A stretch of DNA of 64,000 bases, from contig NC_063435.1 in NCBI RefSeq assembly GCF_020379485.1, forward strand, positions 310,001 to 374,000, given 5' to 3'. How positions within the stretch are numbered: position 1 is the first letter of the stretch; each line of letters starts with the position of its first letter. A program made the translations under genes and the position numbers. This document shows positions 26,501-37,544 of the stretch, one piece after another. The notes under the pieces are model-generated. The model was not told the DNA's origin and searched no databases. It saw nothing but the letters and a program-made list of their open reading frames with translations. Source of the DNA: Brassica napus. Lineage: Eukaryota > Streptophyta > Magnoliopsida > Brassicales > Brassicaceae.

Positions 26501-27806
26501 TTTGTCTTTGGTGTGGAGAACAGAACCACAGAGCTCCTGTTGGCTTTGGACTTAGGATCCTGACCGTAAACCCGGATTATCGGTCTGCACCCCTTCAAAC
26601 CTTCAAAATGTGGAAGATCTCTGAGAATCAAGCAATCCAAAAGAAGAGGCGTGTCCGAAGGAGGCCAATCAGATGTCAAGTTTCTTCTAGAAATATACTG
26701 AAGGTATCTGAGCTGAGAAGGCTGAGGGTTTAGAGGAGAGAGTATATGCAAAAGCTCCTTGGGAGCTTGCTTGTGCACCATCTCTAGCGTCTTCTGCTCG
26801 CCCTGATACTGCTTTCTATACAATAACAGCCCTGATAACATGAATGCGAGAACAGGCCAGCCGCCTTTCTCGCAGTGCATCAGGAGAACGTTTTGCTGGC
26901 CTTCTAGTGATAGCCAGCTTTCGCTCGATTTTAAGAAGTGATGGATCATCTCGAGAGGTAAGAGCGGACAGGTTTCGTATTGCCGAGGGTAGTCCATGAC
27001 CGTCATGTCGTATTGGGATAAGACGTCTGAGATTTGACTCCGCTGCTCTCCTTCTCTGAAGTTGAAGACCATGAAGGATGCATCAGGGAAGTGGTCTTGT
27101 AGCTGAGCGACGATGCCGCCCAGGTAGAGTTTGTACTCGTCCTCTCCCATAACATCGCTCGAGAAACAGCAGTCGAAAACTGCAATTAAAATAAAAGAAA
27201 ACAAGAGAAGAAGATGAGAACTGCAATGTGGCAGCAGCTTCAAATGAATGAAACATCATCAGCAGGACATTAAAAGAAACAAAGGCTTTGGTTCCTGTGA
27301 GAAAGGAATATTCCGACAAAGCTTATTAAAGTGTTGTTGAAAGAGATTCTGATTCCTAAAACACAAAGACTAACAGATACTACAAGCTCCATTGCAAAGC
27401 TATACTCCCAATCTCCAACACATATCAGCTATTCGTAACTATAATGAAGTGCAATGAGGCAGCAGCTCAAATGAAAGAAACATCATCAGCCGAACATTAA
27501 AAGAAACCAAGGCTTTTGGTTCCTGTCGGAAAGGAATATTCCGACAAAGCTTATTAAAGTCGATTCTGATTCCTAAAACCTCTAAAACACAAAGCCTAAC
27601 AAATACTAGAAGCTAAGCTAATGACATAATCCATTTGCAAAGCTATACTCAATCAAATTGCCAAAAAAAAAAAAAGCTCATATCTTTGTTAAGATGAATT
27701 GATCTCATCCTCTAAAGTTGGAAGCTTTTTTACCATAGAGACGCTCGGAGATCTCGAGAAGGTGATCGGGAGGCTTTTTGTAGAAGAAGCGACGGAACAG
27801 CGCCAT
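20543..27806 (-). CDS. FH20: Class II formin with PTEN-like, C2, FH1 and FH2 domains
   Basis: An actin nucleator of plant class II. Seventeen exons join in phase to 1,660 codons: 27734-27806, 26476-27179, 25854-26075, 22919-25773, 22713-22833, 22499-22570, 22330-22428, 22174-22215, 22007-22087, 21872-21922, 21683-21764, 21478-21572, 21318-21389, 21115-21231, 20948-21016, 20789-20855 and 20543-20700. Domains in order: a PTEN-like region (residues about 10-170), a C2 region (about 190-335), an acidic linker, an enormous FH1 with dozens of polyproline runs (about 650-1240) and an FH2 that starts SSLKPLHWVKVTRALQGSLW and ends near FIRLFKKAHEEN. The PTEN motif is HCEKGGWP, without the catalytic Arg, so it probably binds phosphoinositides rather than cleaving them. 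The start MALFRRFFYKKPPD is typical of class II. It matches Arabidopsis FH20 by position and by domains. Confidence 0.95.
23120..24010 (-). repeat. Tandem repeats encoding the FH1 polyproline tract
   Basis: Within formin exon 4, near-identical units encode PPPPPPPPFGS/FRS/FGKTS and GAPPPPPPPMR modules. The period is about 50-60 bp across 23370-23850, with larger ~90-bp units (GHVGSI..PPSHGAP) at 23840-24010. Strong G/C strand asymmetry (GGT/GGA repeats on the + strand) makes long open frames in other frames of both strands; these are shadows. Such arrays change copy number easily, so FH1 length probably varies between alleles and may be misassembled. Confidence 0.9.
27210..27660. repeat. ~200-bp tandem duplication in formin intron 1
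   Basis: Two diverged direct copies, about 27217-27420 and 27446-27660, share GCAATG.GGCAGCAGC, AAACATCATCAGC, TTTTGGTTCCTGT, GGAATATTCCGACAAAGC, GATTCTGATTCCTAAAAC and TGCAAAGCTATACTC in the same order. The second copy carries small insertions and deletions. The first lies directly against exon 2, so the duplication moved the splice acceptor region relative to the rest of the intron. Confidence 0.85.
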
Positions 27807-29444
27807 GGGAAGGGCGGCGCTGTCTCTCCTCGGATCAGATCCAAACCAACAAGCAGATCATTCTCCAATTCTCTATTCCCCTTTACCTAAACCTCAGATC
27901 CACCCTAATTCAGATGCGCAAACCCTAAACGAATAAAATTTACAATAGCCAGATAGAAAGAGACAACAAATCGCAGAAACCTCTCTCTCTCTCTCTCTGT
28001 CTCTTTCTCTCTCTATCCACCTATTTTGAAACAAAGGCAGCTCCTCGTAATAGCGAAGCCAACGACGCAATTTCTATGAAATTTTTCTTATGTCGATCTA
28101 TGTACAAATGGGGAAACTCTTCTTGGACAAAAATGGAAACAAATGAATTTTCAAAGCTAATCAGATAGTTTACAAAAATAAACAATAGAGGGAAGTGACA
28201 GTGAGATGGAGGAGAATTTCAGGTGAGGAGATGGAGCAGAAAGAAGGAAGAATGAAATGAATTGAATCGAGATTTCGAGAAATCTTCCAATCAAAATAAT
28301 TTTTTATTTTTTTATTTTTTTATTCATAATTAGAGAGAGCTGTTAATTAATTATAGCCAGAAGAAAAAGGCTTTATTTGATTTTTACTCTTTAACCAAAC
28401 CGAATGACAACGTAGTCCGGGTGGAAAGAGGGGAGACCCGGTTCGGAGTTCCGACACACGACACCACCATTCTCCACCAGCTGTCGTCCTACGTGGAAAT
28501 GTAAACAGTGTTCATAAAAATTACAGCCACGTTTTCTCTGACAAACAACAAAAATACAAAATATAAAAAGAAGTTCAATTTGTGATTTTCCATCTGTCGA
28601 AACACGCTATTGACTTAAAAACTAGTCAACAAAATATATATATTTATAAACATTTAAAATTACAACAATATTTAATCGGTGATAGTATGTAAAGGTTTCC
28701 ATTTTTCGTTTGTGAAGTAATTTGAATAAAGGGACTGGTCGGAAAAAAAAATAATTTGAATTAAAGGGGATTTTGTATTTTCTTATCCTTTGAAGATAAG
28801 GTATCTCTTATTTAATTTTATCAAAGATCAGAAAAGGGACAATAATATGTCTACGTACCATACCTAACCTTGTGCTTTTCGCATAAAGAGGCCTCAAGTT
28901 GCATATTTGTTATCCAAAGGCCCATATATAAGATTTGGGCTTGTTCGTCAACGGCCCAACTGTCTTTCTCTCACTTCGTGACTAACTGAGAAGTGTGTAC
29001 GTGAGTGGCGTCATAGCCCAAGTACGAGATCAACGGCCTCTTTCATGGTGTTTGTTGCAATAAGGACTATGTGAAATTATTTGGGCTTAATATAGTCAAC
29101 GGCTAAATGGTCTCTCGGCTACTCCAAACACAGAGCCTTCTCAGTTTTTCTCATGGACCATCACGCATTGCCATGACCATGACTATTGTGTTTCTGTTTT
29201 TTCAACGGAAAGGTTACAAACCAAGTTGCTACATCTTTCTTAACAAGGATCTCCATTGATTTTTGGTATGTTACTATCACTGTATCGAAGGAAACAAATG
29301 TATAAATAATTAAATACAAAAATATCAAACAAACCATAACGAACCAAACTAGATAAAAAGGAAGAAAGAGAGGTCTTTCTTTGTAACGTACTAACGTAAC
29401 AAAATAATTTAACAAAACAAAGAATACATAACAAGAGAAGAGTT
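27807..29444. other. Formin 5' flank and spacer to the FMO gene
   Basis: The first 450 bp are the likely 5' UTR and promoter of the formin gene and include a (CT)n tract at about 27980-28018. From 28910 to 29085 there are several GGCCCA/TGGGCT motifs (AGGCCCATA, TTGGGCTTG, CGGCCCAAC, TAGCCCAAG, TTGGGCTTA), typical of site II promoter elements. They are distal to the formin and lie 3' of the FMO, so their target is unclear. No gene was recognised. Confidence 0.45.
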
Positions 29445-31971
29445 TCAAGAATTGAAATTTGTAAAGTGAGAGCTTTGCATAGCTTCTTGAAGGAGTTCAT
29501 GATCATCCCAACAATCACGATACGTCTCAAGATTTTCTTGTGAATTGTCGAGAGCAGACAAACAAAGTAGTTTTCTCCATTCTTCCAAATGCGGAAAGCC
29601 AACATAATCTGCATACTTGTCGCAATACTATATAGCAAAAAAAAAGTTTAAAATTTTATCATTAGGTCATAAATAAAAAATTAAAAACGTGTTTAGAGGG
29701 TTTTATTACTGTGAAATCAGCAATGTCGTGAGTGTTGTGTTTAGGGACACCAGCGAGATCTCTTGACCGGTAAAAGTCAGCGACAGATTGCAACATTTGG
29801 TCGGAAGAAGGAAGAGATAACTTTCCAGACAATACTTGTGCTATCCATTTTGCTTGTGCTTCAAAGAATGGGAACCCTATTAACTGCAAAGCACCAAAAA
29901 AAGAATATTTTGAGAAATTATAAATCAAGATTAATCTGTTGAAACAAAATAAAATAATTAAAAGTGTAGAGAGAGAGACCTTTCTAGGGATACCGACAAA
30001 GGAGAGAGAAGGGGAGAGAGGCGGAGGGAAAGTATGTTCGAAGAGTGGACCGACTCTATCATCATCCACTTCTACTCTTCCTTTACTCTCAAGAAATGGA
30101 AACTTGTACGAGTACCTGTTTTTTTATTCAAAATATAATTAAATAAATACGATAAAATGTTTTTAAAATGACAAAAATCTATTACTACTGTAGAGTATAA
30201 CAACATCATGTACCCAAGAACTAGGGAACTGAAATTAATTGAGATGAACAATGTGAAAAATCGATTTGTAGCCCACCCAATACGACATTATAAAGTCCCA
30301 CATCATGATTAAAAGTAAACTAGCTAATAGTTTAGTTTAGTAGTTATCGACAACATAGCTATAGGTTCAGTAATTTATATATATATCGACATTATTTTAA
30401 TCAATTTGATTTTCTAGTAGAAGAACTAAGATATAAGTTACGCATTATCATGCAGATTCAAATGATCAACCATACTTTAACGTGTTTGGACGTTTTTCTC
30501 ATTTTTGTTTATTGATTATAGTATTACAACTACTTATGATGTCGATGAAGACCTCGTTACTCCCAAAAAGTCATGGTCAATTAAACTGAACTTAACGCTT
30601 AATTAATTACGACTAAATCACTACCGAAGGAGCCATCATCACATGTTTGTCTTACGTAACAGAAACAAAAAGTAGTAATTTAGACTATTCGTCATCTTGC
30701 ATGAAAGAAACACATGGTGCTTTTTTACGCTTAATTTGTTATATATGCGTGAATTTTGGTTTTGTAATCATATTAAACAATATATAAAGATGAGTCTTAC
30801 CCGGTGCAGTATAAAATTGTATCAGCGACGACCCAAGATCCATCCACAAAGATGACTCTCCCATCATCTTTTAAACATTCAATCTACCGAGACAAAAAAA
30901 TCAAAGAAAAAAAATATTTTTAATCTAAATTTACACATACTAATTTAATTTAGCATAGCATGGTATATTAAGTAATCAGAACCTGTGGTTGAAGATGAAG
31001 GTTTGGGTATTTGGAAATGACTTTGGAAAGTCCAGAAGTTATGTCAAGTGACTTGGAACTTAAATGAACTTCCTTTGCCACTTCCACAAGCTCTATTGAT
31101 ATGTCTTGTCCACTCATTGAGTTCCCAACCACCACCACTACCTATCACCACCATCATCATACATCACCAAATTTAAACTAAGATCTATATATAAAGAGGG
31201 AGAGATTTAATCACCTCATTACGAAATGGATCAGGCACCCGGTAAACATGGCTATGAACTTGCTTTCTTTTCCAAGAATCCATTCCTATAATCAATCATC
31301 AAAGAACCAAAATCAATAAACGGACCTATACTATAGTCAAATAATTAACATGATGTGAACCACTACATAACGTTTGAAACCAACGATAGATATATACCTT
31401 TTATAGAGGGCAATCTAGGGTGAGAGTAGTGACCAGTAGCAACAACAACAGCATCAAAGATCTCTTCAGTGACCTTACCACTTAGTTTCTCTTTACTTCT
31501 CACAATCCATCTCTTCACATCTTCATTTTTATCTTCTTCCCCTACAAACTCAACCCTGACATTAAACCTAATCATCTCTCTTACCCCAAAAGCTTCACTA
31601 AAGTCCTTAAGATACAACCAAAGCTCCTTATGCCCTGGAAACCTCCTCATATCTCTCCCTTTCTTCGCTAGAAATGGAAAATCCGAATAACCCATTATCT
31701 CTCTCGGTGAGGTTAGCCTCAAGGAAGAGTAAATGCTGCTATGGACCTTAAGTGCACCATTAGTAGGAACACTTCCTAAAGGATCTTCTTCTTTCACGTT
31801 TGGTTGATACAACCATTGACCTCCTACGTCGTTGTTTTGCTCCATCACCACCACTTTGTGTCCTTCTTTTCTTAGCTCCCTTGCCGAGACTAGCCCAGAC
31901 GGTCCAGCTCCAATCACACACACCTTCTTTGATCGGCTTCTTGATGCTTCTGATAATGTGACCGAAACCAT
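29445..31971 (-). CDS. Flavin-containing monooxygenase, FMO GS-OX-like
   Basis: An FAD- and NADPH-dependent monooxygenase of the plant group that includes the glucosinolate S-oxygenases. Seven exons (31398-31971, 31215-31285, 30983-31141, 30801-30883, 29980-30115, 29710-29883, 29445-29627) give 459 residues in one frame. Visible motifs are the FAD-binding GAGPSGLVSAREL (about residue 21), a conserved FDAVVVATGHYSHPRLPSIKG block, the NADPH-binding GNSMSG in exon 3 and a GYSYKFPFL block in exon 5. The tail TYRDCWDDHELLQEA is typical of FMO GS-OX-like proteins. The substrate cannot be read from the sequence; true S-oxygenase activity on methylthioalkyl glucosinolates is known only for a few members. 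It matches Arabidopsis At5g07800 by memory. Confidence 0.94.
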
Positions 31972-34204
31972 TCTTGTTAATTTAAGAAAAGATGGATTTA
32001 GTAGTATGCCTTTTTTTATTTGGTGTTGTTGTGTAGTCTCGCGTGGGATGTTGTATTTATAGTTGAAATTGGGACTCTTCTTTTTGTGAGGTAAATTAAT
32101 TAAGACTTCCTCACTACTACTACTCGATACGTCTTTTTCTGTTTTCTCTACTTTTTTCTTGGTTATATAATTATTTCACATAAATATTCATATACTTTAA
32201 TTACATGGTTGCAGATCTCTTAAATAAAACTACTCTGTTTATTTGTTGGAAAAGTAATAATTTAAGAGCAGAGCCGGTACTAGTAATTAAGTGCTAGAAA
32301 GCAATATAAAAAATTATGGTCAGAATCTCTCGATCCACAACCTGTAACACATATAAGATCAAGCCAACCACTGGTACTGAGAACTTTCTGTCCATATGTG
32401 ACCGTTTAAGATCATAATATTTGGTGGCCGGAAGCACGGCTTTCTTCATTTTTTTGAACGTCGCACGGCTTTCTTCCAAAGCCAGCTCTATTTAAGAGAG
32501 AAGACGTACATGACAAAATCAGAGGTGGCAGACTATTTGTAACTTCTTTTCAAGAATGCACACACAATACGAATCTCTTAAATTCGAGTGGCATGATAAT
32601 AATGTAATAGGAACAATTCATTATAACCTCTCTTCGTCTTATCATATATATTATATAATAATACTGATAAAATCTTAATTCTAGATGTTATCAGTTTTCG
32701 ACTCTTTCTCTAATTTGTGCATGAAACTATCTCCAGTGTTTTCTCTTAATACAGAAATTGACTCAATCTTTAGTCAAAAAAAAACTAACTCAATCTTCAA
32801 AAACAACTCCAAAAACAAAGTTAGTATATGGGTCCCAATTCCCAAACTGATTTTCAATCATAAACTCTGACCGATCCACCGATCCACCGATCGATATGAC
32901 TATTTATTTACGTCGCATGTGGGCTCTAAATCAAATAGTTTCGATTTTTTTCCTTTTAAAAGTAAATTTAAAGACAATTAAAAATCATCATTTCCCTTTG
33001 GAAACAATTTTAGTATTCTATATCATTGCTTCGGCATTTGATTTCTATTTGTTGTAAAAACAGTAACTATAACTAAACTAGCTATCATAGGAAGTTGCAT
33101 GTGTTAAACCCTCACAAGATGTAACATTTTTTCGAATGAATTTTAAAATAATATACATATATATATATAATTTTATTATGTAGGCGAATTTTAATACAAA
33201 TTCCTTACTAGAAAAAATATGCATAATTTATTTTTGTTCCATACTTGATACATAAAGTTTTTAGTGTTTTCACCTCTCATCCAACAAAATTAGTATGAGT
33301 CAGCGACTGATATCAATTTAAAAATTTATTAAAATAAGAAAAAGTGAAACAAAAGGTAAGTAAACCCTTTCCCCCGAAGTTAAAAGAAGAGAGGTGAAAA
33401 TAGTCTTGAGACGCACAACAATGGCTATTGTGTCCCTCTTAATCAAAGTAATCCTTGCTGTTAAAAGTTGTACTTAGGGTTTGTTGGAAACATTACCAAC
33501 CTATCTTGACAAAAATATACTCCAGTATATTAAGATATGATCATTTAATTCTTTTACTCTTACATAAATACGAGTATTTGTATTAAATAACTATTAACCT
33601 TAAATTTACTACGTAAATATATACTTTTTAATTTACAAAAACACTTGTGTTCTGAGTTTTGAGCGTGTTCTTAGAACCATTTTACTTGTGTGGATTTGGT
33701 GTAATTTCTAATGAATTTCACATTCAACTTCTCGTGTTTAATTTCATAAATTCGTTTTTTTCTTCTGCCTTTTGTTTATATAACTCATTAACTTGTTTCA
33801 ATAATGCGTTTGTCCTCGTTATTATCACAAGGATTATCTTATAAAAGACTATTAAGATGTGTGTTACAAAAAAAAAAAGACTATTAAGATAGCTAACGAT
33901 TCTGCACCTTTATTGGTAGTATTCAGATCTTGTCTGCCTTCTATAATTCAAAATCCGAGATCTTGATTTAAGTATTTTTAAAGCTCATGGGCTGTAATAT
34001 ATATATACTACTAAGATCTATATATTGGTTGCACATGTGGTTCTGATAGCGAAGATATGCATGAATACTGCTGATTCATTATTTAAAGTATCTTAAAGGC
34101 TCATGGACTGTAATATACACTACTAAAATCAACTGGTTGCACATGTAGTTCTGATAACGAAGATAATGGATGAATATTATTGATTGGTATTTTATTTTTC
34201 TTGG
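31972..34204. other. FMO upstream and intergenic region
   Basis: About 2.2 kb of AT-rich DNA. It starts with the presumed FMO promoter on the minus strand. Near 32264-32495 there is a weak inverted pair (TTAAGAGCAGAGCCGGTAC on the left, CCAGCTCTATTTAAGAG on the right), perhaps a decayed transposon. Near 33990-34170 an imperfect direct repeat of about 110 bp (CTCATGG.CTGTAATATA, TTGGTTGCACATGT, GTTCTGATA.CGAAGATA) is seen twice. No gene was recognised. Confidence 0.45.
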
Positions 34205-34207
34205 TTA

Positions 34208-34441
34208 GGGCATCTCCATCTCCACTCTATTTTTTTCTCTAAAATGAAGTAAAAGTGAATATGGAGTAAAAAATGCTCCAACCCAACTTCATATCTCACT
34301 CCATAATGAAATTTACTCCATAAATGGAGTAATCTAATTTTTTTTATTCATCACTCCATTATGGAGTGAGAAATGGAGTAGGGTTGGAATAATTTTACTC
34401 CATTTTAGAGGAAAAAATAGAGTTTCACATTGGAGATGCTC
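34208..34441. mobile_element. Tourist-like MITE (234 bp)
   Basis: The element begins GGGCATCTCCATCTCCACTC and ends CACATTGGAGATGCTC, forming terminal inverted repeats. It is bordered by TTA on both sides (34205-34207 and 34442-34444), a target duplication typical of PIF/Harbinger Tourist MITEs. The interior is a long imperfect hairpin made of ACTCCAT / ATGGAGT motifs. It has no coding capacity. A shorter relative lies at 51897-52058. Confidence 0.88.
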
Positions 34442-34444
34442 TTA

Positions 34445-35825
34445 CAGTTTATTGTTGGTATGTTAATGTATATAATTACATATGTGAATATCTTAAAGGC
34501 TGATATGGGCCCCCACATGTAAGAGGAATCCTTAAAGGCAAGATAACATCTACAATAATTTCATTGGGCTCTTAAACTAATGTAGTGAAATGATGATTCT
34601 CTTGTGAAATTTTGAAAACATGGGACCACTTTGCTTCTTCGACAAGAAACTGACGAGAGCAGAAGCTTCTAATCCAAGCAAGCCTGAGAAGTTTGGCCAT
34701 ACAGAGATACATACACTTCGTCATATCAAACTCTTCAAAAAGTCATTACAGTTTCTTCTCGGCAAAGTTTGTTTTGTGTCACTGAAAGGCCAATTAACTG
34801 ACAACTTGGTTGGATCATTAACCAGGGCCTCGAGCCTTTGTCATTAGATGTGAAAATATGGAAATTTACTTGAGAAGATCCTTTTTAGAACTCTTGCTCT
34901 CGCTGTTCCTTGAAGCAGCTGCTTCTTCTCCAGCACACTATTACATCTGTAGGGTTCATCAATCTCAGTCTTCACCTCTCTGTTCTTTAGATAACATCAA
35001 GATTTTCCTTCTTGACCATCATCCGTACACCGTCTAAGTCACTCGGACTAGTAGTAGTACTCTTGGTTTCACTTCTATTAGCACGTAAACCATCGCAAGA
35101 TTTGACAAACCTCATGACTAGCAGCAGTATCTCTGTTTTATATACCACACCCATACTTTCTGGCCCACAAAATAAGTAACACATAGTTGACAATATTAAC
35201 TCTAGACTTAGCCTAATACAACAAAAACAAACACAGAGATTTTTAACTAGGTAAATCAACAGTAAGTTCTAACAACTTATTTGCCTTGTTGCTTGTTTTT
35301 TATTTTCCCATGTTTTCTGCATTTTATCATATGCAATATGTTTGACAAAAAATAATAATCATATGCAATATAATATCAAAGATGAGAAGACTCCTGTTGT
35401 CTAAAAATCACCAGTTCAGGGACGTGTCTCTATTGGCTGAGGCTCAAAGACTTGTCTCTTTCTTAGGCATACATCGTGGTCTCTTTATCACACCACTTCT
35501 AGAAGCATTTAAAAGACTTTGGCTTCTTGCTTCTTCGTCTTTAAATGTGTTTTCTTTTCTTTTTGAAACACTTGTCTTTAAATGTGTAATAATGGTTTCG
35601 TTGTATAGTATGTTCTGTTTTTTTTTCTTTTTGCCTTTTCCAAGTTGGAAAGGACGATAGAAGAAAAATCCTAACGTGTAATAACTACTACACATTTAAG
35701 TTAAGCATTCTTGGTCACTCATTTCAACCGTATAACAAATCATCTTTAATGTAAATAGTTTCTCGTGTAATTATTATATACCGACCTTAGAAGAAGAAAA
35801 TCAAAGAAGAAGTGAAAGAAGCAAA
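34445..35825. other. Spacer before the BAHD pair, with possible gene remnants
   Basis: No intact gene was recognised. On the minus strand, stretches around 34860-35120 read like coding fragments (SETKSTTTSPSDLDGVRMMV, then in another frame EIDEPYRCNSVLEKKQLLQG), separated by stops. A 75-codon plus-strand open frame at 34620 overlaps this area and has no recognisable family. The last ~200 bp are the 5' flank of the first acyltransferase. Confidence 0.35.
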
Positions 35826-37385
35826 ATGGTTTCTTCTTCTTCTTCTTTATCTGAGGTAAAGATTATCTCAGAATCCTTCGTTAAACCCAAAACCTTCCCT
35901 GAAAAATGGAAAGAGCCATACCATCTATCACTATTGGATCACTTCTTGCTCTCTTTGCATTACATCCAAAAGGGTCTTCTCTTCCTCAAACCATCAACAC
36001 CATCTGAGGAGTCTGATGATGCAATCAAACCACAAGACTTCATGGAGACTTTGCTGCAAAAGCTCAAAGACTCTCTAGCCACAACTCTTGTCCAATTCTA
36101 TCCTCTAGCTGGTCGCCTTTCGACTTGGAAAACCGACGATGCAAGTTCCTATTCTGTGTTTGTGGATTGTAATAACAGTCCTGGAGCTGGATTTATCCAT
36201 GCCAAATCTGATCTAAGTGTTGGAGATATTGTTGGGTCTAAATATGTTCCTTTGGTTGTTCAGTCTTTCTTTGATCATCACAAAGCAGTGAGTGGTGAAG
36301 ATCACACCATGAGTCTCTTATCAATAAAGGTACATTAGTTCTTTCTTGTGTTTTCAATATAATTAACAAATGATAACGGCTTATAAATTTTTGGTTCGGT
36401 TTTGGGTCGGTTCAGATTTTCGGATTCCGGTAAAATGCCTAGGCAGTAGGCCTAAACAGGTTTATAGTGATAAATGCTGATGTTGTTTATTTGAGCTGTG
36501 TAGGTAACAGAACTTAAAGATGGAGTGTTCATAGGACTGTCTATGAATCATGCACTTGGAGATGGAAGTTCCTTCTGGCAGTTCTTTAACTCTTTGTCAG
36601 AGATTTTCAACTCACAAGAAGAAACCATTAGTAACAAACTACTCTGTCTCAAGAATCCTCCAATCTTCCGTGAAATGTCTGGTCCTATTTGCAGCTTTCC
36701 CTTCACTCAACCTGATGAGTCCATTCGTGGAACCGAACCTCCGGTTTTAAAGGAGAGAATGTTCCACTTCTCATCTGAAACAATGAGAACACTGAAAGCA
36801 AAGGCAAATCAAGAGTGTGGTACAACAACAATCTCTTCTTTTCAGTCATTATCCGCATTTGTATGGAGAAGCATTACAAGAGCAAGAAAGTTACCAAATG
36901 ATCAAGAAACTACTTGTAGGCTAGCTGCAGGCAATAGATCAAGAATGGATCCACCATTGGCCAAGAACTACTTTGGTGTGTACATCTCTCTAGTGAAAAC
37001 GACTGCTAAAGTAGGTAACCTCTTAGAGAATGAGTTTGGATGGGCTGCTTTGAAGTTGCATCAAGGTGTAGTTGAACACACTGACAAGAAGATCTCTTCA
37101 GACATGGAGCAATGGTTGAAGTCTCCTTCTAATAATCGATTTTTTGATACAAACATAGTTCATATGGGAAGCTCACCATGGTTTAACAAGTATGGAAGTG
37201 AGTTTGGGATGGGGAAAGCGGTTGCGGTTAGAAGCGGTTATGGCAATAAGGTTGATGGGAAGGTATCAGCTTATCCGGGAAGAGAAGGTGGAGGAAGCAT
37301 AGATTTGGAAGTGTGTCTTCTTCCAGAGTTTATGGAAGCTTTAGAATCAGATCAAGAGTTCATGTCCCTTGTCTCTTCTTCTTGA
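35826..37385 (+). CDS. BAHD (HXXXD-type) acyltransferase, copy 1
   Basis: A cytosolic acyl-CoA-dependent acyltransferase of the BAHD superfamily, which acylates phenylpropanoids, alcohols or amines; the substrate here is unknown. Two exons, 35826-36329 and 36504-37385, give 461 residues. The catalytic HxxxD motif is HALGD in MNHALGDGSSFW, at the start of exon 2. The structural DFGWG motif near the C-terminus is replaced by EFGMG (in YGSEFGMGKAVAVRSG). Length and the single intron just before HxxxD fit the family. It is the first of two tandem copies in the same direction. It resembles the Arabidopsis At5g07850/07860/07870 cluster from memory. Confidence 0.93.
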
Positions 37386-37544
37386 TCCTGTTAGCTTCTG
37401 TTTGTTGTCTGATCTTTATTTTAAGTTACATTTCTTAGCATTACCATGAAACAGCCTTTAATTATTATAATAAGATCAATAAACTTCTCAAGAGTAAACA
37501 AAGAAAGAAACAAAAGAGACATTGAAAGAAACAAAAGAAGCAAA

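Noticed and set aside
29240..29638. A suspected frameshift with a long C-terminal extension in the flavin monooxygenase
   Set aside because: Rereading the bases showed that the frame ending at 29445 is continuous from the previous exon and gives the family tail; the longer frame is only a shadow.
37446..37544. Upstream ATG in frame with BAHD copy 2
   Set aside because: The ATG at 37545 matches the start of the tandem copy; the upstream part is Arg/Asn/Lys-rich leader with no counterpart.
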